A stretch of 64,000 bases of DNA, from contig JBKJIJ010000003.1 in NCBI GenBank assembly GCA_046598525.1, positions 10,305 through 74,304 of the forward strand, given 5' to 3'. Position 1 is the first letter of the stretch. Every line of letters begins with the position of its first letter. The notes beneath the pieces are model-generated. The model searched no databases, was not told the DNA's origin, and worked only from the letters and a program-made list of their open reading frames with translations. The position numbers and the translations under genes were made by a program. Below, one piece after another: positions 1-7,628 of this stretch. This stretch comes from Methylotenera_A sp046598525 (lineage in GTDB: Bacteria > Pseudomonadota > Gammaproteobacteria > Burkholderiales > Methylophilaceae).

Positions 1-97
1 CTTGTTTGGTGGGCGCATTAAAACAAAAATGTTTAACGGCTATAGCGAGCAAGTGGCGCAAATGTACGCTGGCCTAGATTTAACTAAAAACTTTTAG
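1..97 (+). CDS. msrP: MsrP, catalytic subunit of periplasmic methionine sulfoxide reductase (C-terminal end only)
   Basis: Only the last 31 codons are present; the gene enters from the left edge and stops with TAG at 95-97. The visible end contains FNGYSEQVAQMYAGLDL, which matches the conserved C-terminus of the molybdopterin protein MsrP (YedY). MsrP reduces methionine sulfoxide in periplasmic proteins using electrons from the quinone pool passed through MsrQ. The assignment is strengthened by msrQ starting about 10 bases downstream on the same strand. The molybdopterin-binding part lies outside the window and cannot be checked. Confidence 0.8.
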   Translation, partial: LFGGRIKTKMFNGYSEQVAQMYAGLDLTKNF

Positions 98-106
98 TTA
101 GCTTTT

Positions 107-787
107 ATGGCACTTAAGTCTATGACAAATAAGCCCATGGCAATTAAAAAGCAACATATTGTCTTTATTAAGTCAGCAATATGGTTATTGGCGCTGTTGC
201 CGTTAGCGCGCCTTGTTTGGCTGGGCATGCATGATGATTTAAGTGCTAACCCAGTCGAATTTGTAGAGCGCTCAACTGGCACTTGGACGCTAATTTGTTT
301 GCTAATTACGCTTAGCATCACGCCAATTCGTTTACTAACTGGCCAAGTGTGGCAAGTGCAACTAAGGCGCATGTTGGGCCTTTGGATGTTTTTTTACGCC
401 TGCCTGCACATCACCACCTATGTATGGCTAGATTATTCGTTTTTATGGGGTGATATTGTTAAAGACATCATCAAGCACCCTTATGTAATTGTGGGTTTCA
501 GCGCTTTTTTGCTGACCATTCCGCTGGCCGCTACATCCAATAGTTATATGATTAAGCGCCTTAAAACCAACTGGAAAAAGCTGCATCAGCTAGTTTATGT
601 AATTGCCATTTTAGCCATTCTGCATTTTTGGTGGTTGGTTAAAAAAGATGTTACCGAGCCATTTTATTACGCGGCGGCGCTGGCGGTATTGCTGGGTATT
701 AGGCTGTATTACAAGTATTGGCACTCCAAATCAGTTAACAAAATGCGCTCGCCCAATACTGAGATGCAAATTAACAAAGCCATGTAA
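107..787 (+). CDS. msrQ: MsrQ, heme-binding membrane subunit of MsrPQ
   Basis: A 226-residue integral membrane protein of the ferric-reductase-like MsrQ (YedZ) family. It carries electrons from quinol to periplasmic MsrP. About six hydrophobic segments are visible. The family's heme-ligand type histidines are present at H101 (in ACLHITTY), H160 (KKLHQLVY) and H173 (ILHFWW). It follows msrP by 9 bases, which fits a two-gene operon. The start is uncertain: ATG codons at 107, 122 and 137 are all in frame and none has a strong ribosome binding site. The family normally begins close to the first membrane helix, so the later starts are plausible. Confidence 0.9.
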   Translation: MALKSMTNKPMAIKKQHIVFIKSAIWLLALLPLARLVWLGMHDDLSANPVEFVERSTGTWTLICLLITLSITPIRLLTGQVWQVQLRRMLGLWMFFYACLHITTYVWLDYSFLWGDIVKDIIKHPYVIVGFSAFLLTIPLAATSNSYMIKRLKTNWKKLHQLVYVIAILAILHFWWLVKKDVTEPFYYAAALAVLLGIRLYYKYWHSKSVNKMRSPNTEMQINKAM

Positions 788-840
788 GGCTTACCAATGT
801 GGCACGACTAACCCTTTACATACACTAAAGGGAGTCAAAA

Positions 841-1353
841 ATGTCATTACTCAATCAGTTTGCCCAATTTTACCAATTCATTTGCGAAAAACTCGAAGCG
901 CTGGGAACTTGGCTGCCACAGCTTTTTTTAAGGCTAATATTGGCTTGGGAGTTTGGCGAAGCAGGCTTTGAAAAACTACATGGCACCAACTGGTTTGCCA
1001 ACTTAACATTCCCATTTCCGTTCAATTTGCTGCCCCCAGATATAAGTTGGGGTATTTCAACCTTCTTTGAAATTGTGGGCGCATTTGCCTTAGCGTTTGG
1101 GCTGGCAACACGATTTTTTTCAATCTCACTGCTTATATTAACCATTGTGGCCATATCCGCTGTGCACTGGCCAGATCAATGGAACACACTATCTGAACTG
1201 CTAAAAGGCTATCGCATTACCGACCCAGAGCAAGATGGTTTTGGTAATTATAAGCTACCGCTTATCTATATTTTAATGCTGATTCCGTTAGTTTTAAATG
1301 GTGCGGGTAAGTTAAGTATTGACTATTTAATTCGTCGACTCACACCTAAATAA
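841..1353 (+). CDS. DoxX-family membrane protein, HvfX-like
   Basis: A 170-residue protein with about four membrane segments and the DoxX-type start LRLILAWEFGEAGFEKL near residues 30-46. The long loop with HWPDQWNTLSELL and the ending NYKLPLIYILMLIPLVL resemble the DoxX proteins linked to HvfABC-type copper-binding peptide maturation (HvfX). No hvfA, hvfB or hvfC partner is visible here, so that role is inference. A good Shine-Dalgarno sequence (AAGGGAG, about 828-834) precedes the ATG. It lies 53 bases after msrQ and may be co-transcribed with msrPQ, which would tie it to oxidative or copper stress. Other DoxX-family roles in respiratory or redox membranes are possible. Confidence 0.7.
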   Translation: MSLLNQFAQFYQFICEKLEALGTWLPQLFLRLILAWEFGEAGFEKLHGTNWFANLTFPFPFNLLPPDISWGISTFFEIVGAFALAFGLATRFFSISLLILTIVAISAVHWPDQWNTLSELLKGYRITDPEQDGFGNYKLPLIYILMLIPLVLNGAGKLSIDYLIRRLTPK

Positions 1354-1651
1354 TCATTTTTAATGACTATTTTGATTAATTTTTTTAAATAATATTTACA
1401 TTTATTTGGTTATATACAAGCTGAAAAATCAAGAAAAAATAGCTAAAAAGTCATGGCATACCCATTCGGGCTATCGTTTTTTGCCAATAAATAGGCTTTT
1501 TGGTATGTCAATCCCCAATTTGGGAGTGATATTTTTTGTAGGACGGAGTAGGATGATTCCCACGTGCTTACGAAATTAGTTTTCGAATATTGTCAAGCAT
1601 CTTTACGAAATTTAACCTTTTCTAACGTGATGACTTTTAAGGAGATATAGC
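1354..1651 (+). promoter_or_regulatory. AT-rich intergenic leader upstream of the tad operon
   Basis: About 300 bases without a convincing gene. Seen directly: an imperfect dyad at 1508-1529 (TCAATCCC paired with GGGAGTGA, one mismatch); the 10-mer TTACGAAATT repeated at 1568-1577 and 1603-1612, 35 bases apart; a small CGAAA/TTTCG hairpin at 1571-1585; and the flp ribosome binding site AAGGAG at 1639-1644. No sigma-70 promoter with a good -35/-10 pair stood out, and no sigma-54 GG-N10-GC element was found. The region most likely holds the tad promoter and operator sites, but the exact positions are not determined. Confidence 0.45.
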
Positions 1652-1810
1652 ATGACTGCACTAAGAAATTTTATTAACGACGAAGATGGTTTAACAGCTA
1701 TTGAATATGTAATTGCTGCGAGCTTGCTTGTTGCAGCTTTAACTGTTCTGTTCACTGGATATGGGACAGCATTGCAAGCAAAATTAACCTCAATTATCAA
1801 CGGTTTATAA
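1652..1810 (+). CDS. flp: Flp-type pilin (major subunit of the Tad pilus)
   Basis: A 52-residue prepilin. A short charged leader ends at G13, followed by the Flp motif LTAIEYV, with E and Y at mature positions 5 and 6, then a hydrophobic stretch IAASLLVAAL. Processing by the prepilin peptidase encoded next would release a mature pilin of 39 residues. The ATG at 1652 has a strong ribosome binding site, AAGGAG, 7 bases upstream, as expected for an abundant subunit. A hairpin follows directly and separates this gene from the assembly genes. Being the first gene of a complete tad locus makes the assignment nearly certain. Confidence 0.95.
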   Translation: MTALRNFINDEDGLTAIEYVIAASLLVAALTVLFTGYGTALQAKLTSIINGL

Positions 1811-1816
1811 AATTAA

Positions 1817-1849
1817 TTATAAGCATTCCTTATCAAGGAATGCTTATAA
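1817..1849 (+). terminator. Perfect 15-bp hairpin after flp (attenuator or mRNA stabiliser)
   Basis: The arms TTATAAGCATTCCTT (1817-1831) and AAGGAATGCTTATAA (1835-1849) are perfect reverse complements around the three-base loop ATC. No long T-run follows, so full termination is unlikely. A partial terminator or 3'-protecting hairpin would let flp mRNA exceed that of the downstream assembly genes, a common arrangement for pilins. Confidence 0.7.
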
Positions 1850-1897
1850 ATTAAATGTTTTACAAGTGAATTTTGTAGCTTAATTCAAGGGTATACC

Positions 1898-2452
1898 GTG
1901 TGGCTAGAGTTATTGAGAAATCCACTATTATTCGGTTTAATTTGGATGCTAACACTGGCAGTAATAACAGATTTAAGCACACGAAAAATACCTAATAGCT
2001 TGATTATATTTGGATTAATGGCCAGTCTAGTTTGCCAAATTGTAGCCTCACAAGGAGCAGGTGGCTTAAATTGGTTGGCAGGGGTAGCGATAGGGTTTGG
2101 GTGTTTTATACCGCTTTATCTGTTGCGCGGCATGGCGGCAGGTGACGTAAAACTGATGATGGCGGTTGGTGGCTTTTTAGGCTACCCCCTTATTTTTACA
2201 GCAGTGGCGTGTGTGTTTATAAGTGGCGGGGTATTGGCGCTTATATTTATTTTGCTAAAAGGTAGATTAGGGCTTTTAACAAAAAACATGCGCGTGATGT
2301 GGAATGATTTTTATATAAAAACAACATGTGGAGTAAATGTAGCAGACGATTATGTGATGAAAAATAGTGCTGGGCGAATGCCATATGCATTGGCCATTGC
2401 AGTAGGTACCGCCATAGCGTTGTATCTACAAGCAAATGCTCATTCACTCTAA
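1898..2452 (+). CDS. cpaA: Prepilin peptidase, A24 family (TadV/CpaA)
   Basis: A 184-residue polytopic membrane aspartyl protease expected to cleave the Flp prepilin and the TadE/F-type pseudopilins. The two catalytic aspartates of the A24 family are visible: D25 in ITDLSTRKIPN and D83 in AAGDVKLMMAVGG. It lacks the N-terminal methylase domain of PilD, as is usual for the short TadV type. The start is GTG at 1898; there is no nearby ATG that would keep the first membrane segment and D25. It lies between the flp hairpin and cpaB. Confidence 0.93.
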   Translation: MWLELLRNPLLFGLIWMLTLAVITDLSTRKIPNSLIIFGLMASLVCQIVASQGAGGLNWLAGVAIGFGCFIPLYLLRGMAAGDVKLMMAVGGFLGYPLIFTAVACVFISGGVLALIFILLKGRLGLLTKNMRVMWNDFYIKTTCGVNVADDYVMKNSAGRMPYALAIAVGTAIALYLQANAHSL

Positions 2453-2470
2453 AACAATATTTGGTAAAAA

Positions 2471-3340
2471 GTGAGAAAAAAAATGAACAACTATCGTGGC
2501 ATCGTCATGTTTTCAATCGCTTTATTCGCTGCCATTGGCGCCGTATTTATTGCCGCAAAATGGTTGCAACAGCGCTCTACGCAGGTAAATCAAGTGGCGG
2601 TAGCGGCGCAAGAAATTAATATGGGGCAAAAACTCACCAGCAATATGTTTAAGTTAGTGAGCTGGCCTGCCAATATTATGCCGCCAGAATCCTTTTCTGA
2701 TCTTCAAAAGCTAGATGGTCGCGTCACTAAATCTTCTTTACAAGTGGGTGAGCCAGTTTTAGCCACCAAATTAGCGCCAGAAGGTTCATTAGGTGGTTTA
2801 TCAGCTGTGATTGCAGAAGGTAAACGTGCCATTACCGTGCGGGTGAACGATGTTGTGGGCGTGGCAGGCTTTGCGCTACCAGGCAATTTTGTGGATATTA
2901 TCGTCAACACTAAAAAAGAAGAAGGCACTGGCAACAATAAAAACAGCAAAGATATTTCAAAAATTGTACTTGAGCATATTTTAGTATTAGCCGTTGCACA
3001 AGAAGCCGGTCGCGATGAAACGACCCCAAAAGTGGTTAATGCGGTGACGTTAGAAGTTTCGCCCGAACAAGCGGAAATGATTGATTTAGCACGTAGCATT
3101 GGTGATTTGTCACTGGTATTACGCAATCAAGCCGATGTGGTCAATGCCAAAACAGAAGGTGTTACTAAAAATTCGCTACTGGATTTTGAAGAGGAAGTAC
3201 CAGCAGCCCCAGTGACGGCACAATCACCCCCAAAAGTAATTATTAAAAAAGTAATGGTTGCCGCCAAGCCTGCGCCAATTGTGCACAAGCAATGTTCTAG
3301 GGTCATTACTGGTTTAACAGAATCAGTAGAGTGTTTTTAA
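2471..3340 (+). CDS. cpaB: Flp pilus assembly protein CpaB/RcpC
   Basis: A 289-residue periplasmic protein anchored by one N-terminal membrane segment (about residues 9-31), followed by a SAF domain (about 38-100) and the conserved CpaB/RcpC region to about residue 220. In Tad systems it works with the secretin CpaC in the outer-membrane part of the machine. The C-terminal 50 residues are a Pro/Ala/Lys-rich tail ending with two cysteines. The start is GTG at 2471; an in-frame ATG at 2483 would remove only four residues and is equally possible. It lies 18 bases after cpaA and 75 bases before cpaC. Confidence 0.92.
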   Translation: MRKKMNNYRGIVMFSIALFAAIGAVFIAAKWLQQRSTQVNQVAVAAQEINMGQKLTSNMFKLVSWPANIMPPESFSDLQKLDGRVTKSSLQVGEPVLATKLAPEGSLGGLSAVIAEGKRAITVRVNDVVGVAGFALPGNFVDIIVNTKKEEGTGNNKNSKDISKIVLEHILVLAVAQEAGRDETTPKVVNAVTLEVSPEQAEMIDLARSIGDLSLVLRNQADVVNAKTEGVTKNSLLDFEEEVPAAPVTAQSPPKVIIKKVMVAAKPAPIVHKQCSRVITGLTESVECF

Positions 3341-3415
3341 CATCAGTAATAATTTAAAACCAAATAATTTAAACCTAATGTAACTATTATTAAAAACAAG
3401 CCTGAGAGGTTAACA

Positions 3416-5119
3416 ATGTTTAAGCTAAAACAATATAAGCATAACAAAGTAGCAAAAAACTCAAACAAATCGCTACAGTTAACTACTTTGTTAATCGGTT
3501 TGTCATTGATTAATAGCCCCACTTTTGCGCGTAAACCAGCGCCTGCAAACGTACCGCAAAATACCATGACAGTTGCCAAAGAAGATGGTTGCGTAGGCCA
3601 AATTGCTAACCCCGCAAAACTCATACTACCCTTAGGCAAATCCACATTAATTAATTTGCCAGAGCCGCTTGCCACACGCAGTATTGGTAACCCAGATGTG
3701 GTTCAGGCTAAGCTAATTACGCCGCAGACCTTGTATTTATTGGGCTTAGATATTGGTTCTACCAATATGATTATTCAAGGTAAAAGTGGCACTTGCACCA
3801 TTATCGATGTGACTGTCAGTATGGATCCTGATGGTTTGCAACAAATGCTAAGCGAGTTGATGCCAGAAGAAAAAAATATCAAAGTAACGGCAGCTGCTGA
3901 CTCATTAATTTTATCCGGCACAGTAGAAGACGCCATTACAGCAAACCGCGCAGTAGATATCGCCAGCGCCTATGTGCGTCGCAGAGTGATGCCTTTAGAT
4001 GTTGGTAAAGATAGCGCCAATGGCAATCAAAATAACCAACAGAATCAACAACAAAATATGACCCAGCAAAATACCGATATGGTGAATCCGCGTATCGTTA
4101 ATATGTTATCTGTCAGTGCGCAACAGCAGGTAATGCTGGAAGTAAAAGTGGCGGAGGTTTCTAAAACGCTGTTGGATAGATTGGGTGCTGAAGGTGTATT
4201 AGGTGGCAATAAATTTAAACTTCTAACGCCATTCTTTTCTACAGCTGGAGCAATATTTGGGCTTGCAGCAACTGCCCCAGCTGAATTCATATCTTCTTCG
4301 GGAACTGAAACATTAATAGGTGGAAGTGCAGCTGTAAGGGCCCAAGGACCAACAATTGGACGAACCAATGGCAAAGGAATATCGGTAGATGCTGAGAAAC
4401 GTGATGGTTTGGTTAAAATTCTAGCAGAGCCAAACATTATGGCTATTAGCGGACAGGAAGGTAGTTTTTTAGCAGGAGGCACCATTTTTATTCCAGTATC
4501 GCAGAATAATAATAATGGTATCCCAACTGTGACGCTTGAGGAAAAAGAGTTTGGAGTAGGCGTCAAATTCACTCCTACCGTTTTGGCTGGTGGCAGAATT
4601 AATTTAAGAGTTTCTCCTGAAGTATCTGAATTAAACAGAGAAGGGATTGGCATTACTGCAACAGGTATTAGTGGCACTGCTATTTTGCCTTCGTTTACTA
4701 CCCGCCGCGCCTCTACCACAGTGCAATTACTTGATGGTCAAAGCTTTGCAATTGGCGGTTTAATCAAAAATAACACTACTGCCAACATTAAGGCTTTCCC
4801 AATTTTGGGTGAAATTCCGATTATTGGTGCGCTATTCCGCAGCACCGAGTTTCAAAAAGATAAAACAGAGCTTATTTTTGTGGTAACGCCGCATTTGGTT
4901 AAACCATTATCAAATAAAGAGATGGTGCGATTACCAACAGACCGTTATGTTGACCCAAGTCGTGCTGACATCTTTTTGGGCGGAAAATTAGAAAGCATAT
5001 TGCCTCCCGACGCACCGCCACCTGTACGTCTGGATAAGAAATTAGAGGCAATAAAACCTAACGAACTGAAACTTAACAACCCGCCGCAAGTAAACGACAC
5101 TGGCTTTGATGTGAGATAG
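3416..5119 (+). CDS. cpaC: Outer-membrane secretin CpaC/RcpA of the Tad pilus
   Basis: A 567-residue secretin forming the outer-membrane channel for the Flp pilus. An N-terminal signal peptide ends near the TFARKPAP segment. It is followed by the pilus-assembly N-domain (about 60-115), a BON-like domain (about 140-190), and a very Gln/Asn-rich linker at about 202-220. The C-terminal secretin domain contains LGEIPIIGALFR and KTELIFVVTPHLV (about 463-495). The ribosome binding site GAGAGG lies about six bases before the ATG. It is about the usual length for the family; the linker may be extended. Context between cpaB and a small lipoprotein agrees. Confidence 0.95.
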   Translation: MFKLKQYKHNKVAKNSNKSLQLTTLLIGLSLINSPTFARKPAPANVPQNTMTVAKEDGCVGQIANPAKLILPLGKSTLINLPEPLATRSIGNPDVVQAKLITPQTLYLLGLDIGSTNMIIQGKSGTCTIIDVTVSMDPDGLQQMLSELMPEEKNIKVTAAADSLILSGTVEDAITANRAVDIASAYVRRRVMPLDVGKDSANGNQNNQQNQQQNMTQQNTDMVNPRIVNMLSVSAQQQVMLEVKVAEVSKTLLDRLGAEGVLGGNKFKLLTPFFSTAGAIFGLAATAPAEFISSSGTETLIGGSAAVRAQGPTIGRTNGKGISVDAEKRDGLVKILAEPNIMAISGQEGSFLAGGTIFIPVSQNNNNGIPTVTLEEKEFGVGVKFTPTVLAGGRINLRVSPEVSELNREGIGITATGISGTAILPSFTTRRASTTVQLLDGQSFAIGGLIKNNTTANIKAFPILGEIPIIGALFRSTEFQKDKTELIFVVTPHLVKPLSNKEMVRLPTDRYVDPSRADIFLGGKLESILPPDAPPPVRLDKKLEAIKPNELKLNNPPQVNDTGFDVR

Positions 5120-5128
5120 GACAACAAA

Positions 5129-5428
5129 ATGACTAACTTAAAAATAGCAATAGCATTAAGCGCCGTGGGATTAATTGCCGCCTGTACTCAACCAGCGCCT
5201 AGATTTGAAGCGGAATTTGGCAATGCAACCCGTGCCACTTTAAATGCACAAATTATTAACCCTAACGCTGGTAGTAACCAAGACCCTGTAGCTGGATTAG
5301 ATGGCCGAGCAGCACGCGATGCCATTAATAGTTATCAGAAATCATTTGCCCAACCACAACCCACTGAAAATGTATTTAATATTGGAGTGGGCACAGATAA
5401 TAGTGGTAGCAGGGGTGGCCAGCAGTAA
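5129..5428 (+). CDS. Small Tad-locus lipoprotein
   Basis: A 99-residue predicted lipoprotein. A hydrophobic signal ends in the lipobox LIAAC, with the lipidated cysteine at C19. The remaining 80 residues contain NPNAGSNQDPVAGLDGRAA and a YQKSF motif, a pattern that recurs in short lipoproteins placed after the secretin in betaproteobacterial tad loci. It probably takes the place of CpaD/RcpB, helping secretin targeting or stability, but it is about half the length of CpaD and shows no clear CpaD domain. It starts 9 bases after cpaC stops and 11 bases before tadG, so it is part of the operon. Confidence 0.75.
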   Translation: MTNLKIAIALSAVGLIAACTQPAPRFEAEFGNATRATLNAQIINPNAGSNQDPVAGLDGRAARDAINSYQKSFAQPQPTENVFNIGVGTDNSGSRGGQQ

Positions 5429-5439
5429 GAGAGGGTGAT

Positions 5440-6681
5440 ATGAAAACTGAACTAAATAAGAAACACAAACCTTTTACAAGACAATCAGGACTTGTTGTCA
5501 TTTTATTTGTAGCTGTATTACCCATAATCCTTGGTGTGATGGCTATAGCACTTGATACGGGTAATTTGTTTATCGTTAAAACTGAGCTGCAAAATTCTGT
5601 AGATGCTTGTGCTCTTTCCGCGGGGCAAGAATTAGACGGAACACCAGCACAATTCAACCGTGCGCAAGAAGCCGGACGCCTAGCAGGCGAATCCCATAAG
5701 GTAAATTTACAGAAAGTGGCCGTCGCTTTTCCAAATAACAGTGCGGTTACTTTTGCCCAAAACTTAAACGATGCCCCTGGTAATTATATTACTGCTTCAA
5801 CAGGAACAGGGTTATCAGTTGCAAATGCTGCCACGTATCGCTATGTTAAATGTAGTGCTAGCAGCACAACAAATAAATTATTGAATGTACCTTTGTTGCC
5901 TAGTAATGACACTGTAACTGCTCAAGCGATTGCATCTAGGTTACCCATTCAAAGCCCTTGTGTATTACCAATTGGCGTATGTTCTAATGCGAATGCTGTT
6001 GTAAACAACAATGTGGGCGCATGGATATCAGGTGAAATTGGTAAAAATGACCCTTGTGTCGGCAATGTAAATTGCTATAAATGGGTCGTTTATAACGGCG
6101 CAACCCCAAATGCTAGTAACTTGGCTAATTTGTTAACAGGCAATAACAGTTGTGGCATTAATTTGGCAGGACAATCTGTTACCGAGTTTCCAGGCGCTGC
6201 GGCTTCACCTTACGATGAATACAACACTCGATTTGGTGTGCAAAAAGGGACTAATCCTATAAATCCTGATTTTACTGGATACGGCTATACACCTGCCACC
6301 TATGCTCCAGCAGCAGCTTATACTCCTGCAAACTCACTTTTTGCAATTAATGCATACAGCAATTACACAACAAAAGAAACCGCCTTAGCGCGGTATCAAA
6401 ACAATCCTAATTTGCCTGGCTACACAACTATTCAGCCTACACCAGCAAATGCTTCAGCTAGGCGCATTGGTGTAGTACCAGTGATTCCATGTACGGGAGG
6501 CACTAGTACCGTGACAAATTACATGTGTGTATTAATGTTAAACCCCATTGCCAGCGGTGGCGGCAACAAAACATTGTACTTAGAGTATTTAGGCTCTTCT
6601 AGTGCTGGCTCTTGCACTCAAATTGGCTTGGCTGGCGGTGGTGGTGGTGCAGGGCCTACAGTTTCGGCATTAGTGCAATGA
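5440..6681 (+). CDS. tadG: TadG-like pilus assembly protein (TadE/G N-terminal domain)
   Basis: A 413-residue protein with a short basic N-terminus and a prepilin-like segment, G then LVVILFVAVLPIILGVMAI, the TadE/G-like N-terminal domain. As in other TadG proteins, the glutamate at mature position 5 is replaced (here L). A long periplasmic part with several cysteine pairs follows, and a Gly-rich C-terminus. The von Willebrand A domain found in some TadG proteins was not recognised; no DxSxS motif is visible. It is probably a minor pilus or anchoring component. Its TGA at 6679-6681 overlaps the tadE start. Confidence 0.8.
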   Translation: MKTELNKKHKPFTRQSGLVVILFVAVLPIILGVMAIALDTGNLFIVKTELQNSVDACALSAGQELDGTPAQFNRAQEAGRLAGESHKVNLQKVAVAFPNNSAVTFAQNLNDAPGNYITASTGTGLSVANAATYRYVKCSASSTTNKLLNVPLLPSNDTVTAQAIASRLPIQSPCVLPIGVCSNANAVVNNNVGAWISGEIGKNDPCVGNVNCYKWVVYNGATPNASNLANLLTGNNSCGINLAGQSVTEFPGAAASPYDEYNTRFGVQKGTNPINPDFTGYGYTPATYAPAAAYTPANSLFAINAYSNYTTKETALARYQNNPNLPGYTTIQPTPANASARRIGVVPVIPCTGGTSTVTNYMCVLMLNPIASGGGNKTLYLEYLGSSSAGSCTQIGLAGGGGGAGPTVSALVQ

Positions 6682-7169
6682 TGCAACCGACCACATTTAA
6701 ATATTTCCGAACAAAAACCATGCGTGGTGTGGTAGCTATTGAGTTTACAATTTTAATGGCATTTTTATTTGCACCTTTAGTTTTGGGCACGATAGAAATA
6801 AGCCGCGTTTTGTTTCAATACAATACCTTAGCAAAAAGCGTTAGAGATAGTGCGCGCTATATTTCTCTTTATAGTGCCACAGGCCCAACCTACGCAACAC
6901 AAGTCACAATTGCCAAATGTATAGCAGCTTTTGGCAATACTGGCTGTACTGGCAGTCCGATTGTACCTGGGCTAACATCTGCCAAAATTTCGATTGGCAC
7001 AAATGGAAATGGGGCCCCACTTGCTGCGGGAAGCGCAGGCACAGTTGTCATTAGACTTATTTCAGTCAGAGCCACAGGCTATCAGCTCGGATATGTTTCT
7101 AGTTATTTCAGCGGTGGATTCAAAGCGTTTAATGACATAAGTGTAACGATGCGGCAGGCTACAACATGA
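6678..7169 (+). CDS. tadE: TadE-family pseudopilin
   Basis: A 163-residue minor pseudopilin. The prepilin site is G17 followed by VVAIEF, with the required glutamate at mature position 5, then a membrane segment FTILMAFLFAPLVLG. I chose ATG 6678, which overlaps the tadG stop as ATGA; ATG 6681 is equally possible. An upstream in-frame start at 6612 lies inside tadG and would add a meaningless Trp-rich extension. It is expected to be processed by CpaA and to help initiate or anchor the Flp pilus. Its 3' end overlaps the next gene by four bases. Confidence 0.87.
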   Translation: MMQPTTFKYFRTKTMRGVVAIEFTILMAFLFAPLVLGTIEISRVLFQYNTLAKSVRDSARYISLYSATGPTYATQVTIAKCIAAFGNTGCTGSPIVPGLTSAKISIGTNGNGAPLAAGSAGTVVIRLISVRATGYQLGYVSSYFSGGFKAFNDISVTMRQATT

Positions 7170-7609
7170 AATACTTTAAAAAAAACATACTTTACGATCA
7201 ACGCGGTTTGGTCAGCGTTGAATTTACTTTGATTACTGCTCTTTTCCTTTTTGTAATTTTCGCAATTATAGGCATTGCACGAACAATGTATGTTTATAAC
7301 GCCACTGTAAATGCAACCAGATTAGGTGCACGACTTGCCGTAGTTTGTAGTCCTGCTGCTGCTACCAATATAAAAGCCAAAATGGTTGCTCGTGTGCCTG
7401 ATTTGACTGCCGCAAACATTAATATAATTTATAACCCAAGTGGCTGCAGCGTTAACACATGTGCAAGTGTGACAGCATCTGTTTCAAACTTTACCGTTTC
7501 AATTGCAACACCTGCAAGTTTTCCATTGGGTAACTTCACGATTCCGGGTTTTAGCACAACTTTAGTTCGCGAGAGTATGGACAGTACCAACAATAGTGTA
7601 TGTAGTTAA
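7166..7609 (+). CDS. tadF: Second TadE/TadF-like pseudopilin
   Basis: A 147-residue pseudopilin whose start overlaps the tadE stop (ATGA at 7166-7169), indicating translational coupling. The prepilin motif is G14 then LVSVEF, with E at mature position 5, followed by a hydrophobic helix. The periplasmic part contains cysteines (VCSPAA, SGCSVNTCAS) that could form disulfides. The family cannot be divided cleanly into TadE and TadF from motifs alone; I call it TadF-like because it is the second of the pair. It lies in the operon between tadE and cpaE. Confidence 0.8.
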   Translation: MKYFKKNILYDQRGLVSVEFTLITALFLFVIFAIIGIARTMYVYNATVNATRLGARLAVVCSPAAATNIKAKMVARVPDLTAANINIIYNPSGCSVNTCASVTASVSNFTVSIATPASFPLGNFTIPGFSTTLVRESMDSTNNSVCS

Positions 7610-7628
7610 ATAAAAAAGGCCGAAGTTT

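Noticed and set aside
1354..1651. Sigma-54 promoter upstream of flp
   Set aside because: TGGCATACCC near 1455 looked similar, but the GG-N10-GC spacing is not met.
4045..4719. 224-codon open frame antisense to cpaC
   Set aside because: It is a shadow of the secretin coding strand, without family features or a ribosome binding site.
6612..6677. Earlier start for tadE inside tadG
   Set aside because: The extension is Trp-rich out-of-frame tadG sequence; the ATGA overlap at 6678 is the usual arrangement.
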